Below, one piece after another: positions 1-11,115 of a DNA stretch of 64,000 bases. Source of the stretch: Ptychodera flava (lineage: Eukaryota; Hemichordata; Enteropneusta; Ptychoderidae); contig NW_027248277.1 in NCBI RefSeq assembly GCF_041260155.1, forward strand, positions 4,376,501 through 4,440,500. The letters run 5' to 3'. The translations under genes and the position numbers were made by a program. Every line of letters begins with the position of its first letter. Position 1 is the stretch's first letter. The notes under the pieces are model-generated. The model saw only the letters and a program-made list of their open reading frames with translations, searched no databases and was not told the origin of the DNA.

Positions 1-446
1 AATCACAGAATCAGAAGTCATAAAGATTCAACGTTCAGAATTTGAAGTCACTGGTTTATAGTTACAAATTATGACGCGAGTCAAACCATGTGTTTGTTTT
101 AGTTCACATAGACGCATTACTTTGGTCAGTGATAATAATAATAATAATAATAGTAGTTATAATAATAATTTATTTCTTTTATTAAGCCTTCCATATGCCA
201 TGCAAAAAAACAACATCTCAAGGTGGTGAACAATACAGTAAAAAGTATACCAGAAAAACAGGACATTTAAAATACAAACAGTGATGAGAAATAAATAAGA
301 CAGTGGTGTTCTGGTGTTCTAGCAGCAGCCGATTGTCTAAGTTAAATTGCTAATGAGATGATTAAGGTTTCATGAAATTTCAATCTTACTTTTGTAACAT
401 AAGAGTAATTTATTTTATTATTGGTTAACACTTATTAATTTGTGTT
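1..446. other. AT-rich non-coding DNA
   Basis: No reading frame, splice pair or RNA gene is visible. The only structure is a short ATA/TAA microsatellite at 130-170. Confidence 0.6.
130..170. repeat. (ATA)n microsatellite
   Basis: Run of AAT/ATA triplets with a few interruptions (TAG, TTA). Confidence 0.85.
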
Positions 447-690
447 TGTGCATTAGGGATAAAATCAAGTCTCAGAATTTTAAAATTCCTTTTAGTTTTT
501 GTGTAGTAAATTATAATGCTCAAAAATGCGGTATTTATTTAAAAAAACATGGTTGGTAATTTCACACACCATTGTATGTAAACTAAAAGGAATTTTAAAA
601 TTCTGAGAGATAGTTTTATCTCTAAGATACCCTACTGTAGAATGCTGTTCACAGAATACAAATTGGCACACCCATTCTATCCTTACACAT
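447..690. repeat. Palindromic dispersed repeat, copy A
   Basis: Two inverted arms (about 456-501 and 577-623) contain a CTCAGAATTTTAAAATTCC core and its complement. The right arm and the next 70 bp (TACCCTACTGTA..TGCTGTT..CAGA..ATTGGCACAC) recur diverged at 6165-6275. This makes it a member of a dispersed family, probably non-autonomous. No coding content. Element ends are not resolved because homology continues past the palindrome. Confidence 0.6.
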
Positions 691-879
691 TTTACAGAAA
701 ATTGTAGATTTGTTTATTATTACTAACATTATAACATTTTTTAACTAAATTACCTAACAGACCTTGGAATTGGAAAATGCAAAAAGGTAACAGGGGACCG
801 AAATTGTAGAGTCCCCCTCGCCATATTGTTTGAATGCAGCCTAACACAGCCTTGTTCGCCAACTTCAAATGATGTGACT

Positions 880-1765
880 TAGTAGATCTGTGAAATAAGA
901 ACCTTGATATCTGGTATGAAAGAAGGTACCTTAAGAACCTAGATGGTATTGGGGTTTACGATAATTACGATAATTAAACATTAATAATGAGTAATTCTCA
1001 TCACATTGAATATAAATATAACTTTGTAACATAGAACCTGTACTTGATTCGAATCTGTGATATGTAAAATAAGAATCTTGACATCGGGTCTAAAATGGGT
1101 ACCTTAAGAACCTTGATCATATCAGGGAGATAAAATATGATGATTCATAATTAATAATGAATGATTATCATCACATCGATTATAATTTGATTTTGTAACC
1201 TAGAACATTGAGTTGATTTGACTTTGTAGGTCTGTAAAAATAAGAACCCTTATGTTTGGTATGAAAATGGGTACCGTAAAAACCTTGGTAATATCATGGA
1301 GAAAAAGTATGATAATTAATAATTAATAATGTGTACATATGATAACATGGGATGGTTGTATAACGTTGTACCTTTGAATATTGGGTTGATTTGTCTGTGT
1401 GGATCTGTAAAGTAAGAACCTTGATGTTTGGTATGGAAATCAGTACTTAACCTTGACGTTGTAAGGGCAAAATATAATAATAATAAATAATAATTTACAT
1501 TTAGGAATATGATATTATGGGGTGGTTGTGTAATTTAGTCACTTAGAGCATTGGGTTTATTTCAACTGTGTGGATCTGTAAAGTAAGAACCTTAATGTTT
1601 GGTACGGAAATCAGTACTTAGAACCTTGACAATGTACGGCAAAACATACTAATAATTAATAACTAATAATGAGTAAATATGATAATGTGGGATGGTTTTA
1701 CGATATACACTTTGAAAATTTATTTGACTATATGGATCGGTAAAGTAGGAACTATGAAATATTAT
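880..1765 (+). repeat. Tandem satellite array A, about 165-170 bp unit
   Basis: The segment TGTAAAGTAAGAACCTTGAT recurs, with drift, near 893, 1060, 1230, 1407, 1577 and 1738. Each unit carries the same order of landmarks: TTTGGTATGAAAAT, GTACTTAAGAACC, a TAATAATTAAT-rich stretch, then ATGGGATGGTTGTA. The same unit makes up the larger array at 29.1-31.3 kb. Units here are more diverged than there, so this looks like an older outlier of the same satellite. Confidence 0.9.
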
Positions 1766-1823
1766 TTTTCATGCCATTTTATTTGTCACGAGAATTCTGT
1801 CAAATAAACTAATGTAAGCTTAA

Positions 1824-3571
1824 GGGACGGACCATTAGATCTTGGGAGGGGGGTGGTCAAAAACAGAAATAAAAAATTTTCAGAGCAAAAAGTTAGGAAA
1901 AAAAAATCTTCAAACTAGTTTGCAAAATAAAAAAAAATAAATCAGAAGACAAAGGCGTAAAAAAAAAAATCTGCAAAAGTCTTTAAAATTTTGAATTTTT
2001 TTAGATTTTACCGACAGAAAGCAACTTTCTGTATTTTTTAGTACATCCTCCAGGCACATTTTTAATTGTAATTTATACATTTAGAGTGACTGTATCCCTT
2101 ATACTGGAAGTTGTGATTATCTTAGCTTTTCAGGACTTTTGTATTCTGATCACTTGAAAATTATGAAATTATAGAGCCTGTTTTCTACTTGTTTCCTGCG
2201 TACAAACCAAGCAGGTACACTAGGTAAAACATTGAAACTATGGTATGGTTGTCAAGACAGAAAGATGTATTCGCCTTTTAAGATCAAGGTAAACAGATGC
2301 AGGCTACATCAGTTTCATTTTTTTCACAGCATTTTATTGCAATGATGAATGCAAGAATGGGTGAACAAGTAGAAACACGTCAATAGTAATAAAAAAACAT
2401 ATCAAGTCATTATGTATTATTTTGCTTTTAAAAAGGCATTTTCAATCTTTTTTTTCAAAAAACAGCCTCAAAAAACAACAGCAACACATGTTTTAACATT
2501 CAACAATACACTACGTAGAATGCCATCTATCCAACAAATCCCAACACAAAAACACACGAAAGGGTTGAACTTTGAAAGTTTCTCGATAGCAAATACTGAA
2601 TAAATCTGCATGAATAATCGTTTTTGTGTAGCAAATTTCAAAGAAATTGGACAAGCCCTTTCAGAGAATACAGATTTTTTGACCATGAATGGCATAAATT
2701 GCCCTAAAAAGACAAATATTTAAATTTCAACACATCTATACACATCCAATCAATTTGGACATGCTGCTACAGCGAATTAGATGTTTTGATCAAAAAAGTC
2801 CATCAATTGCTCTAAAAACACAAATATGCAAATTTAACTATATTATTTAGCTTATTTTAGCTTCTCAGCTTGTCAAAATCAATTGTAAATCATGAGATAT
2901 GCATGTTTGGTGGGGTGAATGTAGCCATTTCACCACGCAGTAGAAAGGGAAGCCAGGAAACTTTTCAAAACTTATAGGAAGCTACTGAGGAGCAAGAAGA
3001 CCATGTTTCAGAGGAAGATGTGTTATCCGAAAAAAATGCTCCCAAAGTGCCACCAAATAACACCATTTTTATCTCTATTTTTCAAAAGCTCCAACAGCAG
3101 GAGGGGGGACACCCCCCTCCTGACCTCCCCCGCCAAAATACTCCCCAAGTGCCACCAAATAACACCATTTTAATCTCCATTTTTCAAAAGCTCCAACAGC
3201 AGGAGGGGGAAACCCCCTCCTGACCACCCCCCCCCAAAATACTCCCCAAGTGCCACCAAATAACACCATTTTAATCTCTATTTTTCAAAAACTCCAACAG
3301 CAGCAGGGGGACACCCATCTCCTGACCTCCCCCCCCCCCCGACCGCTTCGTGGCCGCTTGTGGTGCTTGGCACCACATCTTTGCCCTCTTTATCTTCAGA
3401 CAGCGACGAACTAAAAAAAAATTATAAATCTGAAAATTTACTCTGAAAAAAAAAATTTGCACAGCTAATCTCAATTGGAAAAAAAAAATTCAGAAATTTA
3501 CAATAGTAAAAAAAAAATTTTCACAATTTCATTGTGACCACACCCCCTCCCAAGGTCTAATGGTCCATCCC
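1824..3571. mobile_element. Non-autonomous PIF/Harbinger-like TIR element (1.75 kb)
   Basis: The ends are inverted repeats. Left is GGGACGGACCATTAGATC followed by TTGGGAGGGG; right is the complement with two or three changes. Both ends are flanked by TAA (1821-1823 and 3572-3574), the 3 bp duplication typical of PIF/Harbinger. No transposase frame lies inside. The interior has A-runs next to the TIRs and a 101 bp tandem repeat. The ends resemble those of the element at 41.17-43.24 kb (GGGGAACACCATTTGAT), so the two likely share a mobilising transposase. Superfamily is inferred from TSD length and TIR only. Confidence 0.7.
3040..3345 (+). repeat. Three tandem units of about 101 bp inside the TIR element
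   Basis: CACCAAATAACACCATTTT recurs at 3051, 3153 and 3253. Each is followed by TCTCTATTTTTCAAAA, CTCCAACAGCAG and a G-run/C-run palindrome (GGAGGGGG..CCCCCTCC). The small open frames across it are repeat translations, not genes. Confidence 0.85.
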
Positions 3572-3574
3572 TAA

Positions 3575-4670
3575 GGCGATACCGAAGGATTCAAATTGCT
3601 AAGGAACTGTTAATAGGGGCAATTTTCAATATATATCATTATTTTCTTTGCATAATAAAGATTACAGGACCACACAATTCCAAAAGACGCAAGTTTTTTC
3701 TCCATTGGGCAGTGACGTTACACATGCATATGAAAATGTTCGCAGCTCTGTTTTGAAACGTTTCAACTCCTACAAATTTTCACAGAACTGTCCATTATTT
3801 CAAAATTTAACATTTGAGATATCTGTTAAGAGCCTCTACCATTGATTTGGTTGTCTTTTCAAGTACAAATGTTTTTTTTTAAAAAGCAAATATCCAATTA
3901 TATTTAATTTTGAGAAAATTTGAAACCGGCAACATCTTATAAACGGTGCTGAATTTTTAGAAACGCATGCTTATCTATATTTTCCTCAATAGCTTCAATA
4001 ATTTTACCAAAAATCATAATTGTTTGAAAATTGACAGAGTTTAACGGTTTTGAACATTTTAAAAATACGATGGCTCGAAAATCCGTAATTAGGAAACAAC
4101 GGAACAGTAATTTTTTTCACGAGCAAAAGTGCGTGTTTTGAACGTTGCCAGCGATGATAACAATGCACTCTCGTCCAGTGGACCAGCTTGTATTTATTCT
4201 CTGCGATTTCAAGACATCCGATATTTACGGACATTTGTAATCTTTGCAACAGTATGTCACCATCAACGATGCTTATAAAACACTTTGTAGTCCTCCATTG
4301 GGAAAATCGGACCACAACGTTATACATCTATTACCAAGATATAGACAAAAAGTGAAATATGGTAAACCCAAAACAAAGTCAGTGCCTGTGCAGTTTTGAC
4401 AGAAGACTATAGACGGAATGAGATACTGTTTTGAGTCAATAGAATGCCGATAATTATTTTATTCTTGTGGTGATATTCACGAGCTGACAGATGAAGTAAA
4501 TTCTTATATTCAATTTTGCGAATTTATATTATTAAGAAAGAGTTTATTTTTCCCTAACAACAAACAACAACGTTCGACACAATGATTAGTTTGAGCAGTG
4601 TCTTTATTTTGGTAATGCAAAATATGATTGGGAGCAGAAACGAAAGCAACACACAAACCTTTTACAGTAC
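3575..4670. other. Non-coding stretch
   Basis: Only short frames without recognisable domains. A 107-codon minus-strand frame at 4004-4327 has no splice context or family signature. Nothing else seen. Confidence 0.5.
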
Positions 4671-4671
4671 A

Positions 4672-6060
4672 AATTTAATTTTGCAAATGATTTGAATCGG
4701 TCCCATTGCAGATTTGATAATATTGATTACGACAGGGTGAGTGGAGGTACTGTGGACAGGGACTGTAGTTCGCTGTGCGAGAATACACCATTGTGTCACC
4801 TTTTACAGCTGACAGAGGATGAGATCGCTATGTAACTCACGCAAAACACCTGGTTCTGATGGCCTACAGGGAAAAGTGTTAAAAGTCTGTGTTGCACTGC
4901 TGAAACGGTATAGTTTTTAAACAACTTTACAGCTCTTACTAGATAGCTGCACTGTTTCAAATTCTTTGAAAGTGTCCAGTGTAATGCCTGTGCCCAAAAG
5001 CTATTCATTCAATGATTTAAGGCCAGTAGCTCTTACCTCTCTTCTTGACAAATGTATGGAAAGGGTAACGAGCAAACATCTACGATCTTCATTGTCGGCC
5101 CGGTTTGATCCTTTGCAAATCGCCTATACGGCACATACAGGCACTGATGACGCTACTGTCATCTAGTTTAACACGATTGAAAATTATTTTAAAAAACCCC
5201 GAAACGAATGTGCGTATTTTATTTATCGATGTTACCTCCTCTTTTAACACCATGAAGCCTTACTTTTTTATATATATATTTTTAAATAAATTTGAAATGT
5301 AAATGAGTATGTCATAAGCTTACACTTGATTCGAGATTTTCTTAACAGACCACAGAGATTGTTGCAGGATGGCAAATTTTCAGATACGTTTGTCGATGTC
5401 TTTAACACACTACAGGTGCTTCATTCTGTCAACTGCACTGTTATCTCAATAAAGATAAAATGCAAATCCCAAACACAGTTGTAAATTTGATGATATGGCG
5501 CTTGTTTGTCTTCTGAGAGAGCGAATTCTTAAAACCGTGTATCTCGACCATGTAACGACTTTGCAAAACTGCTGCAAGTCAAGTTTAATGGATTTGAACG
5601 CTAGTAAAACTAATAATAGCCGTGAATGTCAGTATTGCATTGATTGTATTGAACAATCAGACCGATGAAATTGCTGAGTGTTTCAAATACCTTGAGACGC
5701 ATATAGATACTGTTTAACGACAACACTTTTTACATAGTTAAGAATGCCACAAAACGTATGTCTTTGTTGAGAAGGCTGAAAAGCTTTGGTATCAGTCAAA
5801 ATGCTTAAAATGTTCTCGCAAAGGTCTACAACAGCATCATTGAAAATGTACTCACTTTTAACATCTCCGTGTGCTACGGCAACCTAAGTGTTGGCTACTA
5901 TAGAACTAAACTCATTGTTATTGTTAATATGACAGGGAAAATAATTGGCAAAAGACAAACCCAAAACCGTGATCTGTCTGATCTGCTTAAGTTCTTCCTT
6001 CACTATAAAGCCCGGTCACTTGTCAATGACATTTCACAGCCACCGTATTCAAGTTTTTAA
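4672..6060 (+). pseudogene. Decayed non-LTR retrotransposon (CR1/Rex-like reverse transcriptase)
   Basis: Pieces of a LINE ORF2 appear in order across all three plus frames. First is an N-terminal stretch (NDLNRSHCRFDNIDYD). At 4966-5166 are thumb/finger motifs (PVPKSYSFNDLRPVALTS, then FDPLQIAY). Box A follows at about 5211-5250 (RILFIDVTSSFN). After that come a FLNRPQRL stretch at 5335, an active-site remnant KFDDMALV near 5487 (usual form FADD), KYLETHID near 5690, and C-terminal matches up to 6058. Multiple frameshifts and stops separate them, so it cannot encode a working enzyme. The 5' end with the endonuclease is missing, as is usual for truncated LINE insertions. The clade is a recognition call, not an alignment. 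Confidence 0.8.
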
Positions 6061-6164
6061 ATTATGCCTTCGATTTTTGTACAATAGGCTGTGAAAGTGA
6101 CTACCCTGTGTTTGTTTAATAAATTACCGTTCGTTATCATTACCATTTACTGCACAAAAACGGA

Positions 6165-6275
6165 AAGAATTTAAAAATTCTGAGACTCGCTTTTATCCCT
6201 AAGGTACCCTACTGTTGATTGCTGTTTACAGATAACCAATCGGCACACTCATCTATACTTATAGACTATTTTAAG
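6165..6275. repeat. Dispersed repeat, copy B of the 447-690 family
   Basis: The right half of the copy A palindrome and its flank recur here: AAATTCTGAGA..TTTTATC..CTAAG..TACCCTACTGT..TTGCTGTT. It sits directly behind the LINE remnant. Confidence 0.6.
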
Positions 6276-6419
6276 TAAAAACCTCAAAAACGTGTTTTTG
6301 ACCAAACAAACACACGCACAGATATATTGGAAAACAAACACATTTACAAAAAATACTGGATTCAAAATATAAACATGTAAGTATCGTTAAAGGTACCTCT
6401 CATCCTTAAAGGTATACCA

Positions 6420-6735
6420 CTGAAGCTAGGCTGGTATGCACCTGTCATGTAGCATGTGTGTAACAGCCCTGCAGTACAGCAATGTAACTGGAAAGTAACC
6501 GCGGTAATGCAGCATAGCTGCTGTGACTGGCATGCACCTTGAATGCTGCAGCACTGTTACAGTCGTGTTGGGCATGCATGTAGCAGAAATGCAGCACTAC
6601 TGTTACAGCAATGCAAGCGCTGGAGTGTAACAGGAATGGTGCAGCACTGTTACAGCTAACCCAGTGTAGGAGTGTAACAGGAATGTAGCACCACCATTAC
6701 AGCCATGCCAATTCATGAGTGTAACTGCACTGGTC
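6420..6735. repeat. Diverged repeat rich in GCAGCACTGTTACAG
   Basis: Overlapping degenerate units of TGCAGCACTGTTACAG, GTGTAACAGGAATG and GCATGTAGCAG. The same vocabulary appears at 18.74-19.19 kb, so both belong to one dispersed family. No coding content. Confidence 0.55.
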
Positions 6736-6739
6736 ACAA

Positions 6740-8110
6740 GGATAAAGCTGTTTCAACTCATTTTGGAGGCAGCTCCTTGATTTTAGCAAAGTGCTATTCA
6801 GTTGCTAAATTCAATTCATATCATTTCTGAATGGCAGCCTTATGTCGTGATTTCCTAAATGTGATTAAACTCAGATATTACGATTTATTCAGACTGTAAT
6901 GGTTATTTTGTTATCCCGTTCTCTTTTTTCTGATGATGAGAGTAGAAAACAACTAACATATACAGGCTGAATAAACCGTAGCACATGATTTAATCTGACT
7001 GCCTTTTGTGTTTGGGAAAATTATCAGATACTTAATATGCAAAAGTCTATACAACTAAAATGTACACAAGCTGATTTTATTTCAGAAAATTGATCATCAA
7101 ATACATCTTGATTTACATTATATTGGAACTATGAAATGTATTTACATGCCCTGTTTGTTCATCCAATGAAAAATCTATTGAATCTAAGAAAGGTATATAG
7201 TTTTTCATGTACAAATTTCTCAATCCCCTGAACTCTGATTATACGACATGTTGTATATTCACAGCAGTGGACAAATGAAACTAATCTAGTAATTTGATCT
7301 GATTGAATAACTTCGGTATGATTTGTTAAGTTGAAAATTTCACAGTTAAACTTGTCATATCTAGCTGGCCGACACGGTGTTAAGCTCCGCAAAATACAGA
7401 GACCAAGCTTCCTTTGACCATCACCAATCTGTATACAAGTGGTTAGTTGTCCATATGACTAGAATAAAAAAGGGAAAAAATATACACATCTTAGAAAATT
7501 AATATAACTCAACTACGATGCTTAAATGAATAGTCTTGCCCAAGGTAAAACATCATGAGGGCCACAAAGATTTCATTATCAAGGGGCAGTTGCTATAACC
7601 TTTGAAGAATATTTCCAGGGCTTTTGTTTCATGTATTTACTTTGGTTTCATGTTTAACTCCAAAAAACAATTGAAATACCAAGTAATTTGGTGGTGATTG
7701 GGAAAAGAGGGAGGGACCTGGCGCGCGGGCGGGGGGGGGGGGGAATGATGATATACATAATTTTCAAAACAGAGTAGGGATCTGATACTTGACATGGGCT
7801 TGTTATTGGATGAATGTAATAAAAAAATGTACACACAATAGAGTTGCAGTCCCGAGTCAATTTATAAATATAACTGGAAAATCTAATCAGATTTTTCAAA
7901 GACAGGTGGATTCTTGCTGGAAACTAGTGTGCACTGCTCATTCTGAAGTTTATGGCTGTCAACAAATTTAGTGTTGGATGTAATGTGATCAAAGATCATA
8001 GTAACAACAGTAATACAATGATAATATTGATATGTAACGGGTAGCCTTGTTGATTGAAGATGGTAATTATTGGAGTTTAGGTAGCACACCCATCCATGGC
8101 CAGAAGTCGG
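6740..8110. other. Non-coding stretch with a poly-G run
   Basis: No gene seen. A G-rich tract (GGCGCGCGGGC then 13 G) lies at 7721-7743. The rest is AT-rich without repeats I could match elsewhere in the window. Confidence 0.5.
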
Positions 8111-8114
8111 GATT

Positions 8115-9580
8115 TTTTCATTTTAGACATTTTTACATTTTAGTAGTGCATGTTTGACATGTTAGGTCGGAACTAACGTGACCAAAAAAGCCAAACTTAC
8201 AAACCTATCGTGTATCGTGCAGACCCAACATATCCGCACCTATCGTTTCTAAAATGTCTAACGTGTATGCCAGGTCGGAACTAACGTGCCTAAAATGCCA
8301 AACGTGCAAACCTATCGTGTATCGTGCAGACCTAACGTTAAAGAACCTATGTCTAACATGTATAGCATTTTAGGTTCTCAACATGAGTCAAATCTATCAT
8401 GCATATCGTGCAAACCTATCGTGTATCGTGCAAACCTAACGTGTACGGACCTAACGTGTCTAAAATGTCTAACGTGTATGTCATTTTAGGTTCTCCACAT
8501 GACTCCAATTTCTATCATGCCAAGCATGCAAACCTATCGTGTACGTAACGTGCAAACCTAACGTTTACGGACCTAACGTGTCTAAAATGTCTCACGTGTA
8601 TGTCATTTTAGGTTTTCAACATCGGTCAAATCTACCAAACACGGATGCACCTATCATGCTAACCTATTGTGTACGGACCTAACGTGTCTAAAATCTCTAA
8701 CGTGTATATCATGACTGTACCATTCAACTTATCTGGAGACCCTAAAATGACATACACGTACACATTTTAGACACGTTAGATCCGTACTCGTTAGGTATGC
8801 ACGATACACGATAGGTTTGCATGATTGCCATGATAGATTTTGACTGGTGGACAACCTAAAATGACATACACGTTAGACATTTTAGACACGTTAGCTCCGT
8901 AAATCTTAGGTCGGCACGTTATACGATATGTCTCAAGATTCACCTGATGGCCTACAAACACGGTAAGGTCTAACTCTATCATGCCAATCACGCAAACCTA
9001 TCTTGTAACGTGCCGACCTAACGTGTACGCACCTGTGTCTAAAATGTCAAACGTGCATGTCATTTTAGGTTCTCAACATGGGTCAAAATCTATCATGCCA
9101 ATCGTGCAAACCTATCGTGTAACGTGCCGACCTAACGTGTATGGACCTAACGTGTCTAAAATGTCTAACGTGTATGTCATTTTAGGTTCTCCACTTGAGT
9201 CAAAATCTATCATGCCAATCGTGCAGACCTAATGTGTACGGACCTAACGTGTCTAAAATGTCTAACGTGTATGTCATTTTAGGTTCTCCACATGAGTCAA
9301 AATCTATCATGCCAATCGTGCAAACCTATCGTGTAACGTGCCGACCTAACGTGTACGCACCTAACGTGTCTAAAATGTCTAACGTGCATGTCATTTTAGG
9401 TTCTCCACATGAGTCAAAATCTATCATGCCAATCGTGCAAACCTATCGTGTATCGTGCAAACCTAACGTGTACGGACCTAACGTGTCTAAAATGTCTAAC
9501 GTGTATATCATGACTGTACCATTCAACTTATCTGGAGACCCTAAAATGACATACACGTTAGACAATTTAGACAGAGTAGT
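8115..9580. repeat. Palindromic tandem array, about 117 bp unit
   Basis: About ten plus-oriented units share ACCTAACGTGT, TCTAAAATGTCTAACGTG, TATGTCATTTTAGGTTCT and AAATCTATCATGCCAATCG. Around 8740-8960 the units are inverted (ACACGTTAG, CACGATAGGTTTGC). Both plus blocks end in the same junction: ATGACTGTACCATTCAACTT, then a spacer, then an inverted unit (near 8716-8770 and 9510-9560). Most units are 117 bp, a multiple of three, so a long frame (9195-9722) reads through as a 39-residue repeat. That is a consequence of unit length rather than evidence of a gene. Confidence 0.9.
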
Positions 9581-10485
9581 GGCTAATTTGCATGAAATTT
9601 ATCGTATTGAGTTTCTGTTGTTTACCAAAAACTCAAAGAGTTGTGACCACCACTCTAATTGCTCTGGCAAATACACTGCAGGCAACAACATACGGTACAG
9701 TACTCAGATACCTGTCATGTAACTATTAATGATGTTCTCATGAATGTATCAGCTTAACATTGACACAAACACATGATAGTGATTTGAGCAATCACAGCAC
9801 AGAAAAGGCATGGTGTACCAGTATGTCTCCAATCACAGCAATGAAGGCCAATTTGGTGTCAATAATATGCCTAACTTGACTTACCTGCCATTATCAAATG
9901 ACTGTAACTCCATTAGGCAGTTTTCAGACTCATTTACTCCATACTTTGTTCTTTAATGCTTCCTTTCACTTTTTTGAGGAAAAGAAAAGAAATTGTTTTC
10001 ATGTGTATATTGTACTGTCTTTAGGGTTGTAAAAGGTATGCCAGTATTACACATCACATGTTACTCAGTTACTGTGATTGGCTGAGTTTCACTCACATGA
10101 TATAGATCAAAAGTGATAGAACAGGCTTAGGTGACATAGCCCTATAGCATGCACTGATATTGCCTGCTAACACATTCTGGAATAATTATGATGCCTGAGG
10201 CAAAATCTTACCCTCAGGTGCTGCCAACTGGTAAATTTCATCAATTTCACAAAATCATCACAAAACATGTTTTGAGGGCTGATAGACCTATTTTACTTAT
10301 TTTCGACCTTTACCTAAAATTTGGCTGGGAAAGTAGAGCTGTTCGTAACTGCCCTCCCACTGGCATACATGGACCAGATATGAACTGAAAATGCTCACAT
10401 GTTTCATTATTTTTGCAGTTATATGAAAATTTGAACCTTTTGCACATGTTTGCAACTTCATTGAAAGTATTATGATCAACATAAT
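9580..10485. other. Non-coding stretch
   Basis: No coding, RNA or repeat signal that I can support. Confidence 0.45.
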
Positions 10486-10489
10486 GAAC

Positions 10490-11115
10490 AATATTCACCG
10501 CCAATTAACTCTAAAAGATCATGAAGTATACAAATACGTAATTAGCTAGAATAAAAATACCTTCTTTGACTGCTGTCATTGTATCACCACTTTATATAGC
10601 AAGTGTAATTACCTTTAGCCAAGTCCTTCAAGCCATATATGCTAAACTGTGAAAGCTCATTAGATATGCAAATTATAAATTAGCTGACATGAAAATGTGA
10701 AATGACTTTCAATATTGTTTTAACCTGGTATAATCATCCATGTACACAGCATGTTTTGCCAACTTTGATCAAGTAAATCCCAGTATATATCCCTAATTAG
10801 AAAAGATCATTAAAAATTCAAATTAGGAATTGCTGAAGGAAAAATGCTTAATGACTTTCAATAATGTTGTATCATAGTATCTTTAATGTATATCCGTTTT
10901 TTCTCAAATCATTAATTATGCAAATGAGCAAAAAAGTATGTACCCACCAAAAACTAATCAGTTCTTGCCATTTGCTAACTGAATCAATGTACCAGATTTG
11001 ATTCTGATCTGATCAGCCGATTTTGAGATATCGGACCAACAGACAGACAGACAGATAGACAGACAGACAGACAGACAGAGCTGCGACGTATGCTCACGTG
11101 TGTGAACACGTGAGC
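10490..11115 (+). repeat. Dispersed repeat ending in (ACAG)n and a CACGTG hairpin
   Basis: Three loose units (near 10500, 10650 and 10800) share an AAAGATCAT/CTCATTAGATATGCAAATTA..AATTAG core. A terminal module follows: CAGTTCTTGCCATTTG, GCCGATTTTGAGA, CGGACCAACAGACAGACAG. Last comes a small hairpin, TGCTCACGTG..CACGTGAGCA. The terminal module recurs at 40.41-40.60 kb with the same order. This suggests a non-autonomous retroelement with a microsatellite tail. Class is unknown. Confidence 0.65.
11037..11079 (+). repeat. (ACAG)n microsatellite
   Basis: About ten ACAG units with one ATAG interruption, part of the repeat tail above. Confidence 0.9.

Noticed and set aside
4004..4327. 107-codon minus-strand frame
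   Set aside because: No recognisable domain, splice sites or codon bias; within chance length for AT-rich DNA.
8115..9580. Regularly spaced repeats resembling a CRISPR array
   Set aside because: Units are 99-120 bp with no constant-length unique spacers, include inverted blocks, and the context is eukaryotic. It is a satellite.
9195..9722. 175-codon frame as a repeat protein gene
   Set aside because: The frame is explained by a 117 bp unit without stops. It has no splice sites, no start context and ends in unrelated sequence.
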